Below are positions 17,608-25,992 of a DNA stretch of 64,000 nt, piece by piece. A program made the translations under genes and the position numbers. The notes beneath the pieces were generated by a model. The model was not told the origin of the DNA, did no database searches, and was given only the letters and a program-made list of their open reading frames with translations. The DNA comes from Gemmatimonadota bacterium (GTDB lineage: Bacteria > Gemmatimonadota > Gemmatimonadetes > Gemmatimonadales > GWC2-71-9): positions 112,001 to 176,000 of the forward strand of contig JADJPD010000005.1 in assembly GCA_016713435.1 (NCBI GenBank). Reading direction: 5' to 3'. The first letter of the stretch is position 1. Each line of letters starts with the position of its first letter.

Positions 17608-17702
17608 CGGGAGCGTGTGGGAATCGAACCCACCGGACCCCGCGGAGCGGCGTCCGTCGCGATTTTGAAGATCGGCCCAGGCACCAGCCCGGATCCGCCC
17701 CC
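17608..17702 (-). tRNA. selC: tRNA-Sec (anticodon UCA)
   Basis: A 95-base cloverleaf matches bacterial selenocysteine tRNA. The D stem is 6 bp with a 4-base loop (CCGGGC/GCCTGG). The anticodon loop is CTTCAAA with TCA at 17668-17666, the same loop as E. coli SelC. There is a long variable arm with GGAC/GTCC and CCGC/GCGG stems, and a T arm GTGGG-TTCGATT-CCCAC. The acceptor pairs GGGGGCG with CGCTCCC, with a G-A opposition at the eighth pair; the anticodon stem has four pairs plus a C-C opposition. CCA is not encoded. Length equals that of E. coli SelC. A weak -10 box (TATCTT, 17714-17709) precedes it. It implies that UGA can encode selenocysteine in this organism. Confidence 0.9.
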
Positions 17703-17722
17703 GCCCGGAAGATAGCGGGCGG

Positions 17723-17756
17723 CGTAGCGGCCGGATATATCCGGCCCCTACGGGGG
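17723..17756. repeat. REP-like palindrome followed by CCTACGGGGG, copy 2
   Basis: An 18-base perfect palindrome (17729-17746) is extended by outer arms CGTAG/CTACG and followed by CCTACGGGGG, the same tail as the element at 14285-14314. It lies just upstream of selC on the minus strand. Confidence 0.45.
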
Positions 17757-17790
17757 TCGCGACGCACAGGACGTCGCTGTCCGCGCCGCG

Positions 17791-18171
17791 TCAGAGCGTC
17801 GCGACCACCTCGATCTCGACGCGCACGCCCCGCGGCAGCCCGGAGACGGCCACCGTGGAGCGCGCGGGCTTGTGGTCGCCGAAGTGCCGCGCGTAGATCT
17901 CGTTCATGGCGGTGAAGTCCTGCATGTCCACCAGGAAGACGGTGGTCTTCACCACCTTCTGCATGGAGCTGCCGGCGCCGGCGAGCACGGCCTCGAGGTT
18001 CTGCAGCACCCGCTCGGTCTGCTCGCGGATCCCGCCGCCCACGATCTCCATGGTGGCGGGGTTGAGCGCGATCTGGCCGGCGGAATAGATGAACCCGTTG
18101 GCGATGATGGCCTGGGAGTACGGGCCGATCGCCTTGGGGGCGTGCTCGGTGGCGACGGTCTGGTGCGTCAT
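17791..18171 (-). CDS. ridA: RidA family enamine/imine deaminase
   Basis: RidA hydrolyses reactive enamines and imines such as 2-aminoacrylate made by PLP enzymes. The 126-residue length is typical. Conserved parts include AIGPYSQAI, YSAGQIALNP, the central NLEAVLAGAGSS and the substrate-binding Arg in KPARSTVAVSGLPRG. It lies 14 bases after fhs and is probably co-transcribed. The product may protect glycine/one-carbon enzymes that are PLP-dependent; that link is inference. Confidence 0.95.
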   Translation of the reverse strand: MTHQTVATEHAPKAIGPYSQAIIANGFIYSAGQIALNPATMEIVGGGIREQTERVLQNLEAVLAGAGSSMQKVVKTTVFLVDMQDFTAMNEIYARHFGDHKPARSTVAVSGLPRGVRVEIEVVATL

Positions 18172-18185
18172 TGCGGCTCGTCGGG

Positions 18186-19858
18186 TTAGAAGAGGCCTTC
18201 GATGCGGCCGTCCGGGTGGACCTTGATGGCCTCGGCGGACGGGGTCTTGGACAGCCCCGGCATGGTCATGATCTCCCCGGCCAGCGCCACGACGAAGCCG
18301 GCGCCGGCGGAGGCGGTGACGTCCCGGATGTTGATCTTGAAGCCCTTCGGGCGCCCGAGCTTGGTCGGGTCGTCGCTGAAGGAGTACTGGGTCTTGGCCA
18401 CGCAGACCGGGGTGGCCCCCATGCCCATCTCCTCGCACTGCGCGATGGACTTCTCCGCCGCCGGCGCGAAGGTGACGCCGTCGGCGCCGTAGATCTGGGT
18501 GGCGATGATCTCGATCTTCTGCTTGATGGGCAGGCTGGCGTCGTAGATCGGCTTGAAGTCCGCCTTCCCCTCGGCGAGCGCCGCCATGACCTGCTCGCCC
18601 ACCGCGATGCCGCCGTCCCCGCCCTTGGCCCACACGTCGGAGAGCGCCGCGCGCGCGCCCCAGCTCCGGGCCGCCTCGATGACGCAGTTCTGCTCCTCGA
18701 CGGTGTCGGAGAGGAAGCGGTTCATGGCCACGATGACCGGCACCCCGAACTTCTGCACGTTCTTGACGTGGGCCTCGAGGTTGACGAGGCCCCGCTGCAG
18801 CGCCGCCACGTCGGGGGTGCTGAGCATGTCCTTCTTGACGCCGCCGTGCATCTTGAGCGCGCGCACGGTGGCCACCACCACCGCGGCCTCCGGCTTGAGC
18901 CCGCCGAAGCGGCACTTGATGTCGAAGAACTTCTCCGCACCGAGGTCGGCGCCGAAGCCCGCCTCGGTGAGCACGATGTCGCCGAGGCCGAGCGCAAGAC
19001 GCGTGGCCTGGATGCTGTTGCAGCCGTGGGCGATGTTGCCGAAGGGGCCGCCGTGCACCAGCGCGGGACCGCCCTCGAGGGTCTGCACCAGGTTCGGCAG
19101 CATGGCGTCCTTGAGGAGCAGCGTCATGGCGCCGCTGGCCTTGAGGTCGCTGGCGCGGACCGGCTTCCGGTCGCGGGTGAGGCCCACGATGATCCGCCCC
19201 AGCCGCGCCTCGAGGTCCGCCATGTCGGTGGCGAGGCAGAGGATGGCCATGATCTCGCTGCCCGGCACGATGACGAAGCGCTCCTCCCGGCTCGGGCCGC
19301 CGTTCAGCCCCCCGAGGCCGACGATGCAGCTCCGCAGCGCCCGGTCGTTCATGTCGATGGTGCGCGGCCAGGTGATGCGGCGGGTGTCGATGCCGAGCGC
19401 GTTGCCATGGTGGATGTGATTGTCGACCATGGCGGCCAGCAGGTTGTGCGCGCCGTGATGGCGTGGAAGTCGCCGGTGAAGTGCAGGTTGATCTCGTCCA
19501 TCGGGACGATCTGCGCGTAGCCGCCGCCCGTCGCCCCGCCCTTCACGCCGAACACCGGCCCGAGCGAGGGCTCGCGGATGGCCACCACCACCTTCTTCCC
19601 CATCTTGCGGAGCGCCTGGGCGAGGCCCACGGTCACCGTGCTCTTCCCCTCGCCGGCCGGCGTGGGGTTGATGCCGGAGACGAGCACCAGGCGGCCCTTG
19701 GGCGGCCGCTTGGCGGCCGCTTCCGGCGTGATCTTGGCCTTGTAGCGCCCGTAGGGCAGGATCTCGTCGGGCGTCAGGCCGATTTCGGCGGCCACGTCGG
19801 CGATGGGCCGCATCTTCGCGGCCTGGGCGATCTCGATATCCGAAGGGACGGTGCTCAT
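18186..19858 (-). CDS. fhs: Formate-tetrahydrofolate ligase, one frame break near 19450
   Basis: Fhs makes 10-formyl-tetrahydrofolate from formate, ATP and THF. The N-terminal frame carries MRPIADVAAEIGLTPDEI, the P-loop TPAGEGKSTVTVGL and VFGVKGGATGGG; the frame then changes within HAIT/AHNLLAAMVDNHIHHGN. The remaining sequence is typical to the C-terminus (GLPKTPSAEAI-like end, IEGLF). Adding one base at the break gives 558 codons, the normal length, so a single missing G in a GC-rich run explains it. The start ATG follows GAGGAAG. With ridA it forms a two-gene unit close to selC. Confidence 0.92.
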
Positions 19859-20004
19859 GGCTGGCGTGCTTCCTCGTTCCGAGAGAAGGGCTGGAGGCTG
19901 CGTGGGCCGGCGGCACGGCTCTGGGCCAATCCCACCGGGACGGACAGTACGACGACGAGCGTGAAGCGACGATGAGCGTCGGCGGTGACAGCGCGCCCCG
20001 GCCC

Positions 20005-20775
20005 TTACGGGGGCGTGAGCCGATCCCCGAACACCCGCCGGGCATTCTCGCCGGTGGCGGCGATGAGCTCGGCCGGCGCCATGCCCCGCACCGCCGCCAC
20101 CCGCTCGGCGGTCTTCCGGACGTAGGCCGGCTCGTTCCGCTTGCCCCGGAACGGCACCGGGGCCAGGTAGGGGCTGTCGGTCTCCACCAGGAGCCGGTCG
20201 AGGGGGACGGCCTGGATGGCGGCGTCCATCGTCCAGTTCTTGAAGGTCACCATGCCGCTGAAGGAGACATAGTGTCCGCCGTCGAGCCCCGCGCGCAAGA
20301 GGGCCGGGCCGCTGGAGAAGCTGTGCAGGATGACGGTGGCGCGGGGGTGGTTGCGGAGGATGGCGGCGATGTCGTCGTCCGCCTCCCGGGCGTGGATCAC
20401 CACCGCCTTGCCGGCCGCCGTGGCCAGCTCGAGCTGCCGCTCGAAGACCCGCTGCTGCACGTCCCGCGGGGAGAAGTCGTAGTGGTAGTCGAGGCCCATC
20501 TCGCCGGCCGCCACCACCCGCGGGTCGCGGAGCGCCGCGGCCAGCCAGGCCTCGGTGTCGGCGGTCCAGTCCTTCGCCTCGTGGGGATGGAGCCCGGCGG
20601 TGCAGGAAATCCGGGCGTCCTTCCCGGTCAGGGCGAGGGCCCGCGCGTGGCTGGCGGGGCTCTCGCCGATCACCACGAGGTGGCACACGCCCTCGGCGAA
20701 GGCCCGCGCGATGACGGCGTCGACATCGTCCTGGAACGCGTCGGCGCCGAGGTGGCAGTGGGAATCGACCAGCAT
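20005..20775 (-). CDS. tatD: TatD family metal-dependent hydrolase (DNase)
   Basis: The 256-residue protein is a TIM-barrel hydrolase with the metal ligands of TatD: VDSHCHL, GEMGLDYHYD, VIHAREADDD, ILHSFSSG and VETDSPYLAP. Relatives are 3'-5' DNases or D-aminoacyl-tRNA deacylase-like enzymes. It follows secF after a strong hairpin and precedes fhs with a 146-base gap. The gene in this place of the secDF cluster is common. Confidence 0.94.
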   Translation of the reverse strand: MLVDSHCHLGADAFQDDVDAVIARAFAEGVCHLVVIGESPASHARALALTGKDARISCTAGLHPHEAKDWTADTEAWLAAALRDPRVVAAGEMGLDYHYDFSPRDVQQRVFERQLELATAAGKAVVIHAREADDDIAAILRNHPRATVILHSFSSGPALLRAGLDGGHYVSFSGMVTFKNWTMDAAIQAVPLDRLLVETDSPYLAPVPFRGKRNEPAYVRKTAERVAAVRGMAPAELIAATGENARRVFGDRLTPP

Positions 20776-20790
20776 CGGGGCCTCGCGGCC

Positions 20791-20818
20791 GCGGGGGCCG
20801 GCGCTGGCCGGCCCCCGC
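20791..20818 (-). terminator. Strong hairpin between secF and tatD
   Basis: A 12-bp perfect GC inverted repeat (20791-20802 and 20807-20818) with a 4-base loop lies seven bases after the secF stop. No T-run follows, so termination strength is uncertain. Confidence 0.45.
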
Positions 20819-20824
20819 AGGTGC

Positions 20825-21805
20825 CTACTTGGTGGCGACCGCCTCGCGCGGGTCGGCCGGGGTCCGGGGCGCGATGGTCTTGACGCCCCGGGCGTCGGCG
20901 CCGGGCCACTTGCGCTCGATCCACATGAGCACCGGGCTCGCGATGAAGATCGACGAGAAGGTGCCGGTGAAGACGCCGAAGAACATCACCAGCGCGAAGG
21001 GCCGGATCACCTCGCCGCCGAAGACGGCGAGCGCGGTGAGGGTGGCCAGCGTGGTGCCGTGGGTCAGGATGCTCCGCGGCAGCGTCTCGTTGATGGAGCG
21101 GTTGAGGATGTCCGCGAAGTGGTCCCGCTTGTACTTGTGCAGGTTCTCGCGGACCCGGTCGAAGATGATGATCGTGTCGTTGAGCGAGTAGCCCACCATC
21201 GAGAGCACCGCCGCCACCACCACGAGGCTCACCTCGAGCCGCATGATGGCGATGAAGCCGATGGTCAGGATGATGTCGTGCGCCGTGGCCGCCACGGCCG
21301 CGAGGCCGAAGCGCCACTCGAAGCGGTAGGCCAGGTAGGCCAGCACGGCGAAGAAGCTGTAGAAGATGGCGAGGAACGCCTTGCTCCGGAGCTCCCCACC
21401 GACCTTGGGCCCGACCGCCTCGGCCTTCTCGATGGTGTACTGGCCGGCCCCGGCCACCTGGTCGAGCGCGGCGCCCACCGCCGAGGCCGTGGCCTGGGTG
21501 TTGTCGGCGTCGGTGCCCTCCTTGGCGGTGCGGGCGCGGACGATGTACTCGCCCGGCGCGCCGAAGCCCTGGATCTCGGCGCCCTTGATGCCCTGGGCGT
21601 CGAGCGCCGAGCGGAGGTTGCCTACGTTCAGGTCGGAGCCCGCCTTCACCTGCACCGCGGTGCCGCCGGTGAACTCGATGCTGTAGTTGAGGCCCCAGGC
21701 GAGGAGCGCCACCAGGCTCAGCGCGAAGAGCGCCCCCGTCACGCCGTAGGCGACGCGGCGGAACCCGATGAAGTCGTAGCTGGCGTCAGCGAAGTAGCGT
21801 CGCAT
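20825..21805 (-). CDS. secF: Protein-export membrane protein SecF
   Basis: SecF works with SecD to drive late steps of Sec translocation with the proton gradient. The 326-residue protein has a first helix, the periplasmic start IEFTGGTAVQV, and five further helices; conserved blocks are VAATAHDIILTIGF, VVAAVLSMVGYSLNDTIIIFDRVREN and SINETLPRSILTHGTT. Its ATG shares one base with the secD stop (TGATG), so the two are translationally linked. Confidence 0.97.
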   Translation of the reverse strand: MRRYFADASYDFIGFRRVAYGVTGALFALSLVALLAWGLNYSIEFTGGTAVQVKAGSDLNVGNLRSALDAQGIKGAEIQGFGAPGEYIVRARTAKEGTDADNTQATASAVGAALDQVAGAGQYTIEKAEAVGPKVGGELRSKAFLAIFYSFFAVLAYLAYRFEWRFGLAAVAATAHDIILTIGFIAIMRLEVSLVVVAAVLSMVGYSLNDTIIIFDRVRENLHKYKRDHFADILNRSINETLPRSILTHGTTLATLTALAVFGGEVIRPFALVMFFGVFTGTFSSIFIASPVLMWIERKWPGADARGVKTIAPRTPADPREAVATK

Positions 21806-23433
21806 CAGATGCTCAGGGTCTGCATGGCCGGCTTCTTGTCCAGCCACAGCATGTAGAGGGTGCGCGTCACGAAGATGGCCGTGAACAGCGAGCAGAGGAT
21901 GCCGAGGGAGAGCGTGACCGCGAAGCCCTTCACCGGCCCGGTGCCGAACTGGAACAGGAACAGCGCCGTCATCACCGTCGTCACGTTGGAGTCGATGATG
22001 GCGTTCATCGCGTGCTTGAAGCCCTCGTCGATGGCCAGGCGCACCGTCTTGCCGAGCAGCAGCTCCTCGCGGATGCGCTCGAAGATCAGCACGTTGGCGT
22101 CCACCGCGATGCCCACCGACAGCACCAGGCCCGCGAGGCCCGGCAGCGTCAGCGTGGCGCCCACGAAGGAGAGCAGCGCGAAGGAGAGGACGATGTAGAG
22201 CGCGAGGCCGGCCACCGCCAGCGCGCCGCTCATCTGGTAGATCCACAGCATGATGGCGATGACCGCCGCGGTGCCGATCACGCCCGCGAGGATGCCGCCC
22301 TTGATGGAGTCCTGGCCGAGCGAGGCTCGCACCTGGCGCTCCTCGACGATCTTGAGCGGCACCGGGAGGGCGCCGGCGCGGAGCGTGAGGGCCAGGTCGC
22401 GCGCCTCGGTCACCGACTTGCCGGTGAGGGTGATCTGGCCGCGCCGGTCGATCCGCTCCTGGATGACGGGCGGGCGGCCCTGCACCCGGTCGTCGAGGAT
22501 GATCGCCATGTAGTTGCCGACGTTCTTGCTGGTGCCGTCGCCGAAGGAGCGGGCGCCCTGGCGGTCCAGTTCGAAGGTGACGATCGGGCCGCTGGTGAGC
22601 GGGTCGATCCCCTCCTTGGCGTCCACCAGGTTAGAGCCGGTGACGAGCGGCCGGTCCTCGAGCACGTACAGCGCGCGGTAGCTCTTGGCGCCCACCGACT
22701 GCGGCGCGCTGGCCCAGCGGAACTCGTACTTCCGCGGGAAGAGCGCCCGGACGTCGGGGAGGTTGAGGAGGCTGTCGGCCCGCACGAAGGCCGTCTCCTC
22801 CACCAGGTACTCGCCGGGGAGCTCGCCGGGGGTGATGATGGCGGTGAGGGCGCCGCCCTCCACCGGGGCCGTCGAATCGGCCTTGGCGCCCGCCGAGTCG
22901 CCCTGGAGCAGCGAGGTCACGGCGTTGGGGGCCGCGGCGTCCCCGGCGGCGGCCTTGATGCCGAGCCGCTGCAGGGTGCGGTCCATGGCCGGCAGCGCCT
23001 TGTCGAGCGCCTGCGAGCGGTCGGTGATGCGGAACTCGAGGAAGGCGCTCCGCTGCACCACGCTCTTGGCGCGCGCCGGGTCGCTGATGCCGGCGAGCTC
23101 GACCACGATGCGGTCGTCGCCCTGCTTCTGGATCAGCGGCTCGGTGACGCCGAACTCGTCGATGCGCTTGCGCAGCACGGTGAGGGCGAGGTCGAGGTCC
23201 TTCTTGGGATCGGCGGAGACGCGCTTCGACTGGTCGAGCTCGAGGCCCAGGTGCATGCCGCCCTGGAGGTCGAGCCCGAACTTGATCGGGACGCGGCGCT
23301 CGACCTTGTCGACCATGACACCGTCGGGGCCGCGCTCGCGGATCTTCACGTTGCGCGGGATGAGCGCCCCGATGCCCGCCACGAGGACGAGCCCGATGAC
23401 GATCAGGCGAGACTTGAGGGTAGTGACGACCAT
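21805..23433 (-). CDS. secD: Protein translocase subunit SecD
   Basis: The 542-residue protein has an N-terminal helix, the P1 start GLDLQGGMHLGLELD, a large periplasmic head, and a C-terminal six-helix RND-like membrane domain (ILAGVIGTAAVIAIML, GLVLSVGIAVDANVLIFERIREE, IDSNVTTVMTALFLFQFG). It lies six bases after ribF and overlaps secF by one base. It may be expressed with the upstream truB-ribF genes. Confidence 0.97.
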   Translation of the reverse strand: MVVTTLKSRLIVIGLVLVAGIGALIPRNVKIRERGPDGVMVDKVERRVPIKFGLDLQGGMHLGLELDQSKRVSADPKKDLDLALTVLRKRIDEFGVTEPLIQKQGDDRIVVELAGISDPARAKSVVQRSAFLEFRITDRSQALDKALPAMDRTLQRLGIKAAAGDAAAPNAVTSLLQGDSAGAKADSTAPVEGGALTAIITPGELPGEYLVEETAFVRADSLLNLPDVRALFPRKYEFRWASAPQSVGAKSYRALYVLEDRPLVTGSNLVDAKEGIDPLTSGPIVTFELDRQGARSFGDGTSKNVGNYMAIILDDRVQGRPPVIQERIDRRGQITLTGKSVTEARDLALTLRAGALPVPLKIVEERQVRASLGQDSIKGGILAGVIGTAAVIAIMLWIYQMSGALAVAGLALYIVLSFALLSFVGATLTLPGLAGLVLSVGIAVDANVLIFERIREELLLGKTVRLAIDEGFKHAMNAIIDSNVTTVMTALFLFQFGTGPVKGFAVTLSLGILCSLFTAIFVTRTLYMLWLDKKPAMQTLSI

Positions 23434-23439
23434 GGCCTT

Positions 23440-24393
23440 CTAGGCGTGGGACGCGCGACTCTTGTCCATCGGGGGATCGTGGCGGGCCAGCGCGTCCTCC
23501 GCCCGGGCACGATCCTGCTTCAGTTGGTCCTGCAGGGCGGCGAGGGACGGGAACTTCTGCTGGTCCCGGATCCGCGCCACCCACTCCACCTTCACCCACT
23601 CGCCGTAGAGGTCCTCGTCCACGCCGAAGAGGTGCACTTCGAGGCTGCGGCGGCCGTCGCCGACCGTGGGCCGCGGCCCCTGGTTGAGCATCCCGCCCGC
23701 GCGCCCCCGGGCCCATTCCACCCGGGCCGCGTAGACGCCGTCCGGCGGGAGCAGCTTCCGCTCGGGAATGTCGCCGAGGTTGAGCGTCGGGACGCCGATG
23801 GTCCGGCCCCGGCCCTCCCCCCGCACCACCCGCCCGCTCACCGTGTAGGGCCGGCCCAGGAGCCCGGCCGCGGTGCGGAGGTCCCCGCCCGCCACCGCGC
23901 GGCGGATGGCGGTGCTCGACACCGCGTGCCCGCCGCTCTCCACCAGCCCCACCACGTCCACCTGGAACCCGTCGGTGGCGCCGAGGCGCCGGAGCGTCTC
24001 CACGTCCCCGCTCCGGCCCCGCCCGAAGCCGTGATCGTGCCCGATCACGAGTTCCTTCATGCCGCACCGCCCGATCAGCACCTCGCGCACGAAGCGCTCG
24101 GGCGAGTACTGCGCCAGCGCCTTGTCGAAGCGCAGGAACACCACGTAATCGAGCCCCGTCTGCGCCAGCGCCTCGCGGCGCTCGGCCCCGCTCGTGAGCA
24201 GCAGCGGCGCGGCCTTGGGGTTCACCACCTCCAGCGGGTGGGGCTCGAACGTCACCAGCACGCTCTTCCGGCCCGCCACCCGCGCCCGCTCCACGATTTC
24301 CCGCAGCACCGCCACGTGCCCGCGGTGCACCCCGTCGAAGGTGCCGACGGTCACCACCGAGCCGGCCGGATCGGGCGGGAGGTAGTGGGTCAC
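23440..24393 (-). CDS. ribF: Bifunctional riboflavin kinase / FAD synthetase
   Basis: RibF makes FMN and then FAD. The 317-residue protein has an N-terminal FAD synthetase domain (VVTVGTFDGVHRGHVAVL, IGHDHGFGRGRSGD, SSTAIRRAVAGGDL) and a C-terminal flavokinase domain (GRPYTVSGRVVRGEGRGRTIG, LPPDGVYAARV). The GTG start overlaps the truB stop as GTGA. All key motifs are intact. Confidence 0.96.
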   Translation of the reverse strand: MTHYLPPDPAGSVVTVGTFDGVHRGHVAVLREIVERARVAGRKSVLVTFEPHPLEVVNPKAAPLLLTSGAERREALAQTGLDYVVFLRFDKALAQYSPERFVREVLIGRCGMKELVIGHDHGFGRGRSGDVETLRRLGATDGFQVDVVGLVESGGHAVSSTAIRRAVAGGDLRTAAGLLGRPYTVSGRVVRGEGRGRTIGVPTLNLGDIPERKLLPPDGVYAARVEWARGRAGGMLNQGPRPTVGDGRRSLEVHLFGVDEDLYGEWVKVEWVARIRDQQKFPSLAALQDQLKQDRARAEDALARHDPPMDKSRASHA

Positions 24394-25253
24394 GAGGCGG
24401 GCTCCAGCACCACCGACGGCGCCAGCCGTCCGTCGCGGTGCTCTGCGATGGCCACCAGCCGTCCCTCGTGGACCAGCGCCACCGGGGCCCCACCCTCCGG
24501 CCCGCGGCCGGCGATGCCCTGCCCGTACCCCAGTGCCCGCGCCTCCGCCTCCGAGACCGCCTCCTGCGCCAAGTGCCCGAGGACCGCGAGCGGCGGGAGC
24601 ACCGGGGTGGCCGGGCCCAGCTCCGCCAGCGGCACCGCCTGCTCCACCCGGAGGCCGCCGATCGCCTCGCGCCGGAGGGCTGTCAGGTGGGCGCCGGTCT
24701 CCAGCCGCTCTCCGAGGTCCCGCGCCAGCGCCCGGAGGTACGCCCCGGGACTCACCGTGGCCCGGAACACCAGCTCGGGCCACTGGTAGCGCACTACACT
24801 GAGCGACGACACCGTGATCTCGACCTCCGGCAGCGTCACGGTCTCGCCACGGCGCGCCTTCCGGTAGCTGCGCTCGCCGTCAACGTGCTTGGCGGAGTAG
24901 GCCGGCGGCCGCTGTCGCTGCCGGCCCAGGAACCGCGCCATCACCGCCCCGATCTCCGCATCCGCCGGGGCCGGCAGCTCCGGGTCCATGGAGCCCACCA
25001 CCTCGCCCGTGGCGTCGTCCGTGGCGGTGACCACGCCGAGCCGCGCCGTGGCCAGGTAGGTCTTGGCCTGCTGCTCCACGAACCGCGCCAGCCGCGTGGC
25101 CCGCCCCACCAGCACCACCAGCAAGCCGGTGGCAAAAGGATCGAGCGTCCCGGTGTGGCCCACGGCGCGGGTCTTGAGCGCCTTCCGGACCCGGGCCACG
25201 ACATCGTGGCTGGTCAGGCCAGCCGGCTTGTCGAGGAGGAGCGCGCCGGTCAG
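24390..25253 (-). CDS. truB: tRNA pseudouridine-55 synthase, probable CTG start
   Basis: TruB makes pseudouridine 55 in the T loop of tRNAs. The 287-residue protein has GALLLDKPAGLTSHDVV, the catalytic Asp in GHTGTLDPFATGLL, and PPAYSAKHVDGERSY. No ATG, GTG or TTG occurs upstream of the conserved N-terminus before the rbfA end. A CTG at 25253 overlaps the rbfA stop as CTGA, the same geometry as the ATGA and GTGA junctions of the neighbours, and places the start where TruB proteins normally begin (residue 2 Thr, then GALLLDKPAG). A rare CTG initiation codon is therefore proposed. Confidence 0.9.
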   Translation of the reverse strand: MTGALLLDKPAGLTSHDVVARVRKALKTRAVGHTGTLDPFATGLLVVLVGRATRLARFVEQQAKTYLATARLGVVTATDDATGEVVGSMDPELPAPADAEIGAVMARFLGRQRQRPPAYSAKHVDGERSYRKARRGETVTLPEVEITVSSLSVVRYQWPELVFRATVSPGAYLRALARDLGERLETGAHLTALRREAIGGLRVEQAVPLAELGPATPVLPPLAVLGHLAQEAVSEAEARALGYGQGIAGRGPEGGAPVALVHEGRLVAIAEHRDGRLAPSVVLEPAS

Positions 25254-25660
25254 GACGCGGGCTCCCCGGGGTTGCCCTCGGTGGCCTCGTCGCCGGCGGG
25301 CGCCTCCGGCTCGGGCGGGCGGAGCTCGCTCAGGATCTGGTTGATCCGCGCCGCGTGCTCCAGGCCCCGGTCCAGCTCGAACCGCAGCTCCGGGACGATC
25401 CGCGCCGTGAGCGCCCGCCCCACCCGCCCGCGGAGGAACCCCGCCGCGCTGCTGAGCCCCTCGAGTGCCTGGGCCCGCTCCTCCTCCGTGCCCATGACGC
25501 TCACCCGCACCGTGGCTACCGAGAGATCCGGCGTCACCAGCACGCCCGTCACCGTGGCGAAGCCGATCCGCGGGTCCCGCAGTTCCGTGAGCAGGAGGTC
25601 GGCGATCACCTGCCGGATCGTCTCCCCCACCTGGTCGGGCCGCCGCCTTGGGGCTCTCAT
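25250..25660 (-). CDS. rbfA: Ribosome-binding factor A
   Basis: RbfA assists 30S maturation and binds near the 16S central pseudoknot. The 136-residue protein starts RRRPDQVGETIRQVIADLL and has the KH-like core LRDPRIGFATVTGVLVTPDL and LRFELDRGLEHAARINQIL, followed by an acidic Pro/Glu tail. It overlaps the DUF503 gene (ATGA) and truB. Confidence 0.95.
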   Translation of the reverse strand: MRAPRRRPDQVGETIRQVIADLLLTELRDPRIGFATVTGVLVTPDLSVATVRVSVMGTEEERAQALEGLSSAAGFLRGRVGRALTARIVPELRFELDRGLEHAARINQILSELRPPEPEAPAGDEATEGNPGEPAS

Positions 25661-25938
25661 CGTACCACCACCGCCGTATCCATGATCCGGACGCCCCCGG
25701 TTGCCTCGACGATCCGGTCCGCGGCCCGGAGGGTCTCCTCCGCCACGCGCCGGTCGCTGGCCACGGTGGCCACGGCGAGCTCGGCACGCTGCCACTTGTC
25801 CTGCTGGCCGGTCTCGCTCACCGCGAGGTTGAGCTTCCCGGTGAGCCGGGCCTTGAGGCCCTGCAGGATGGCCCGCTTCTCCTTGAGGCTGTGGCAGCCC
25901 TCGAGGTGAAGATCCCAGACCTGGGCCAATACAATCAT
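25657..25938 (-). CDS. DUF503 (YlxP-like) protein
   Basis: The 93-residue protein has the DUF503 pattern: MIVLAQVWDLHLEGCHSLKE, an Arg-Ala-Ile-Leu helix, and VSETGQQDKWQRAELAVATV. Homologues (YlxP) are encoded in the infB-rbfA interval in many Firmicutes and Actinobacteria; function unknown. The ATG follows GAGGATGGC. A hairpin separates it from infB. Confidence 0.9.
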   Translation of the reverse strand: MIVLAQVWDLHLEGCHSLKEKRAILQGLKARLTGKLNLAVSETGQQDKWQRAELAVATVASDRRVAEETLRAADRIVEATGGVRIMDTAVVVR

Positions 25939-25954
25939 GCCATCCTCATCGAAA

Positions 25955-25974
25955 GCGCGGCCCGAGGGCCGCGC
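25955..25974 (-). terminator. Hairpin after infB
   Basis: A 9-bp inverted repeat (25955-25963 and 25966-25974) is followed on the minus strand by TTTCG. It sits 18 bases after the infB stop and overlaps the leader of the DUF503 gene, so it may only reduce read-through. Confidence 0.4.
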
Positions 25975-25992
25975 CCACGACACTGCCCGACG

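Noticed and set aside
18721..19858. fhs as a genuine pseudogene
   Set aside because: A single-base deficit in a conserved block with normal sequence on both sides, plus similar breaks in three other essential genes, favours assembly error.
22012..24789. A 925-codon plus-strand open frame opposite secD, ribF and truB
   Set aside because: The translation is His/Arg/Glu-rich with no motif; the minus-strand frames are well-known proteins. The same holds for long frames opposite infB, nusA and serS.
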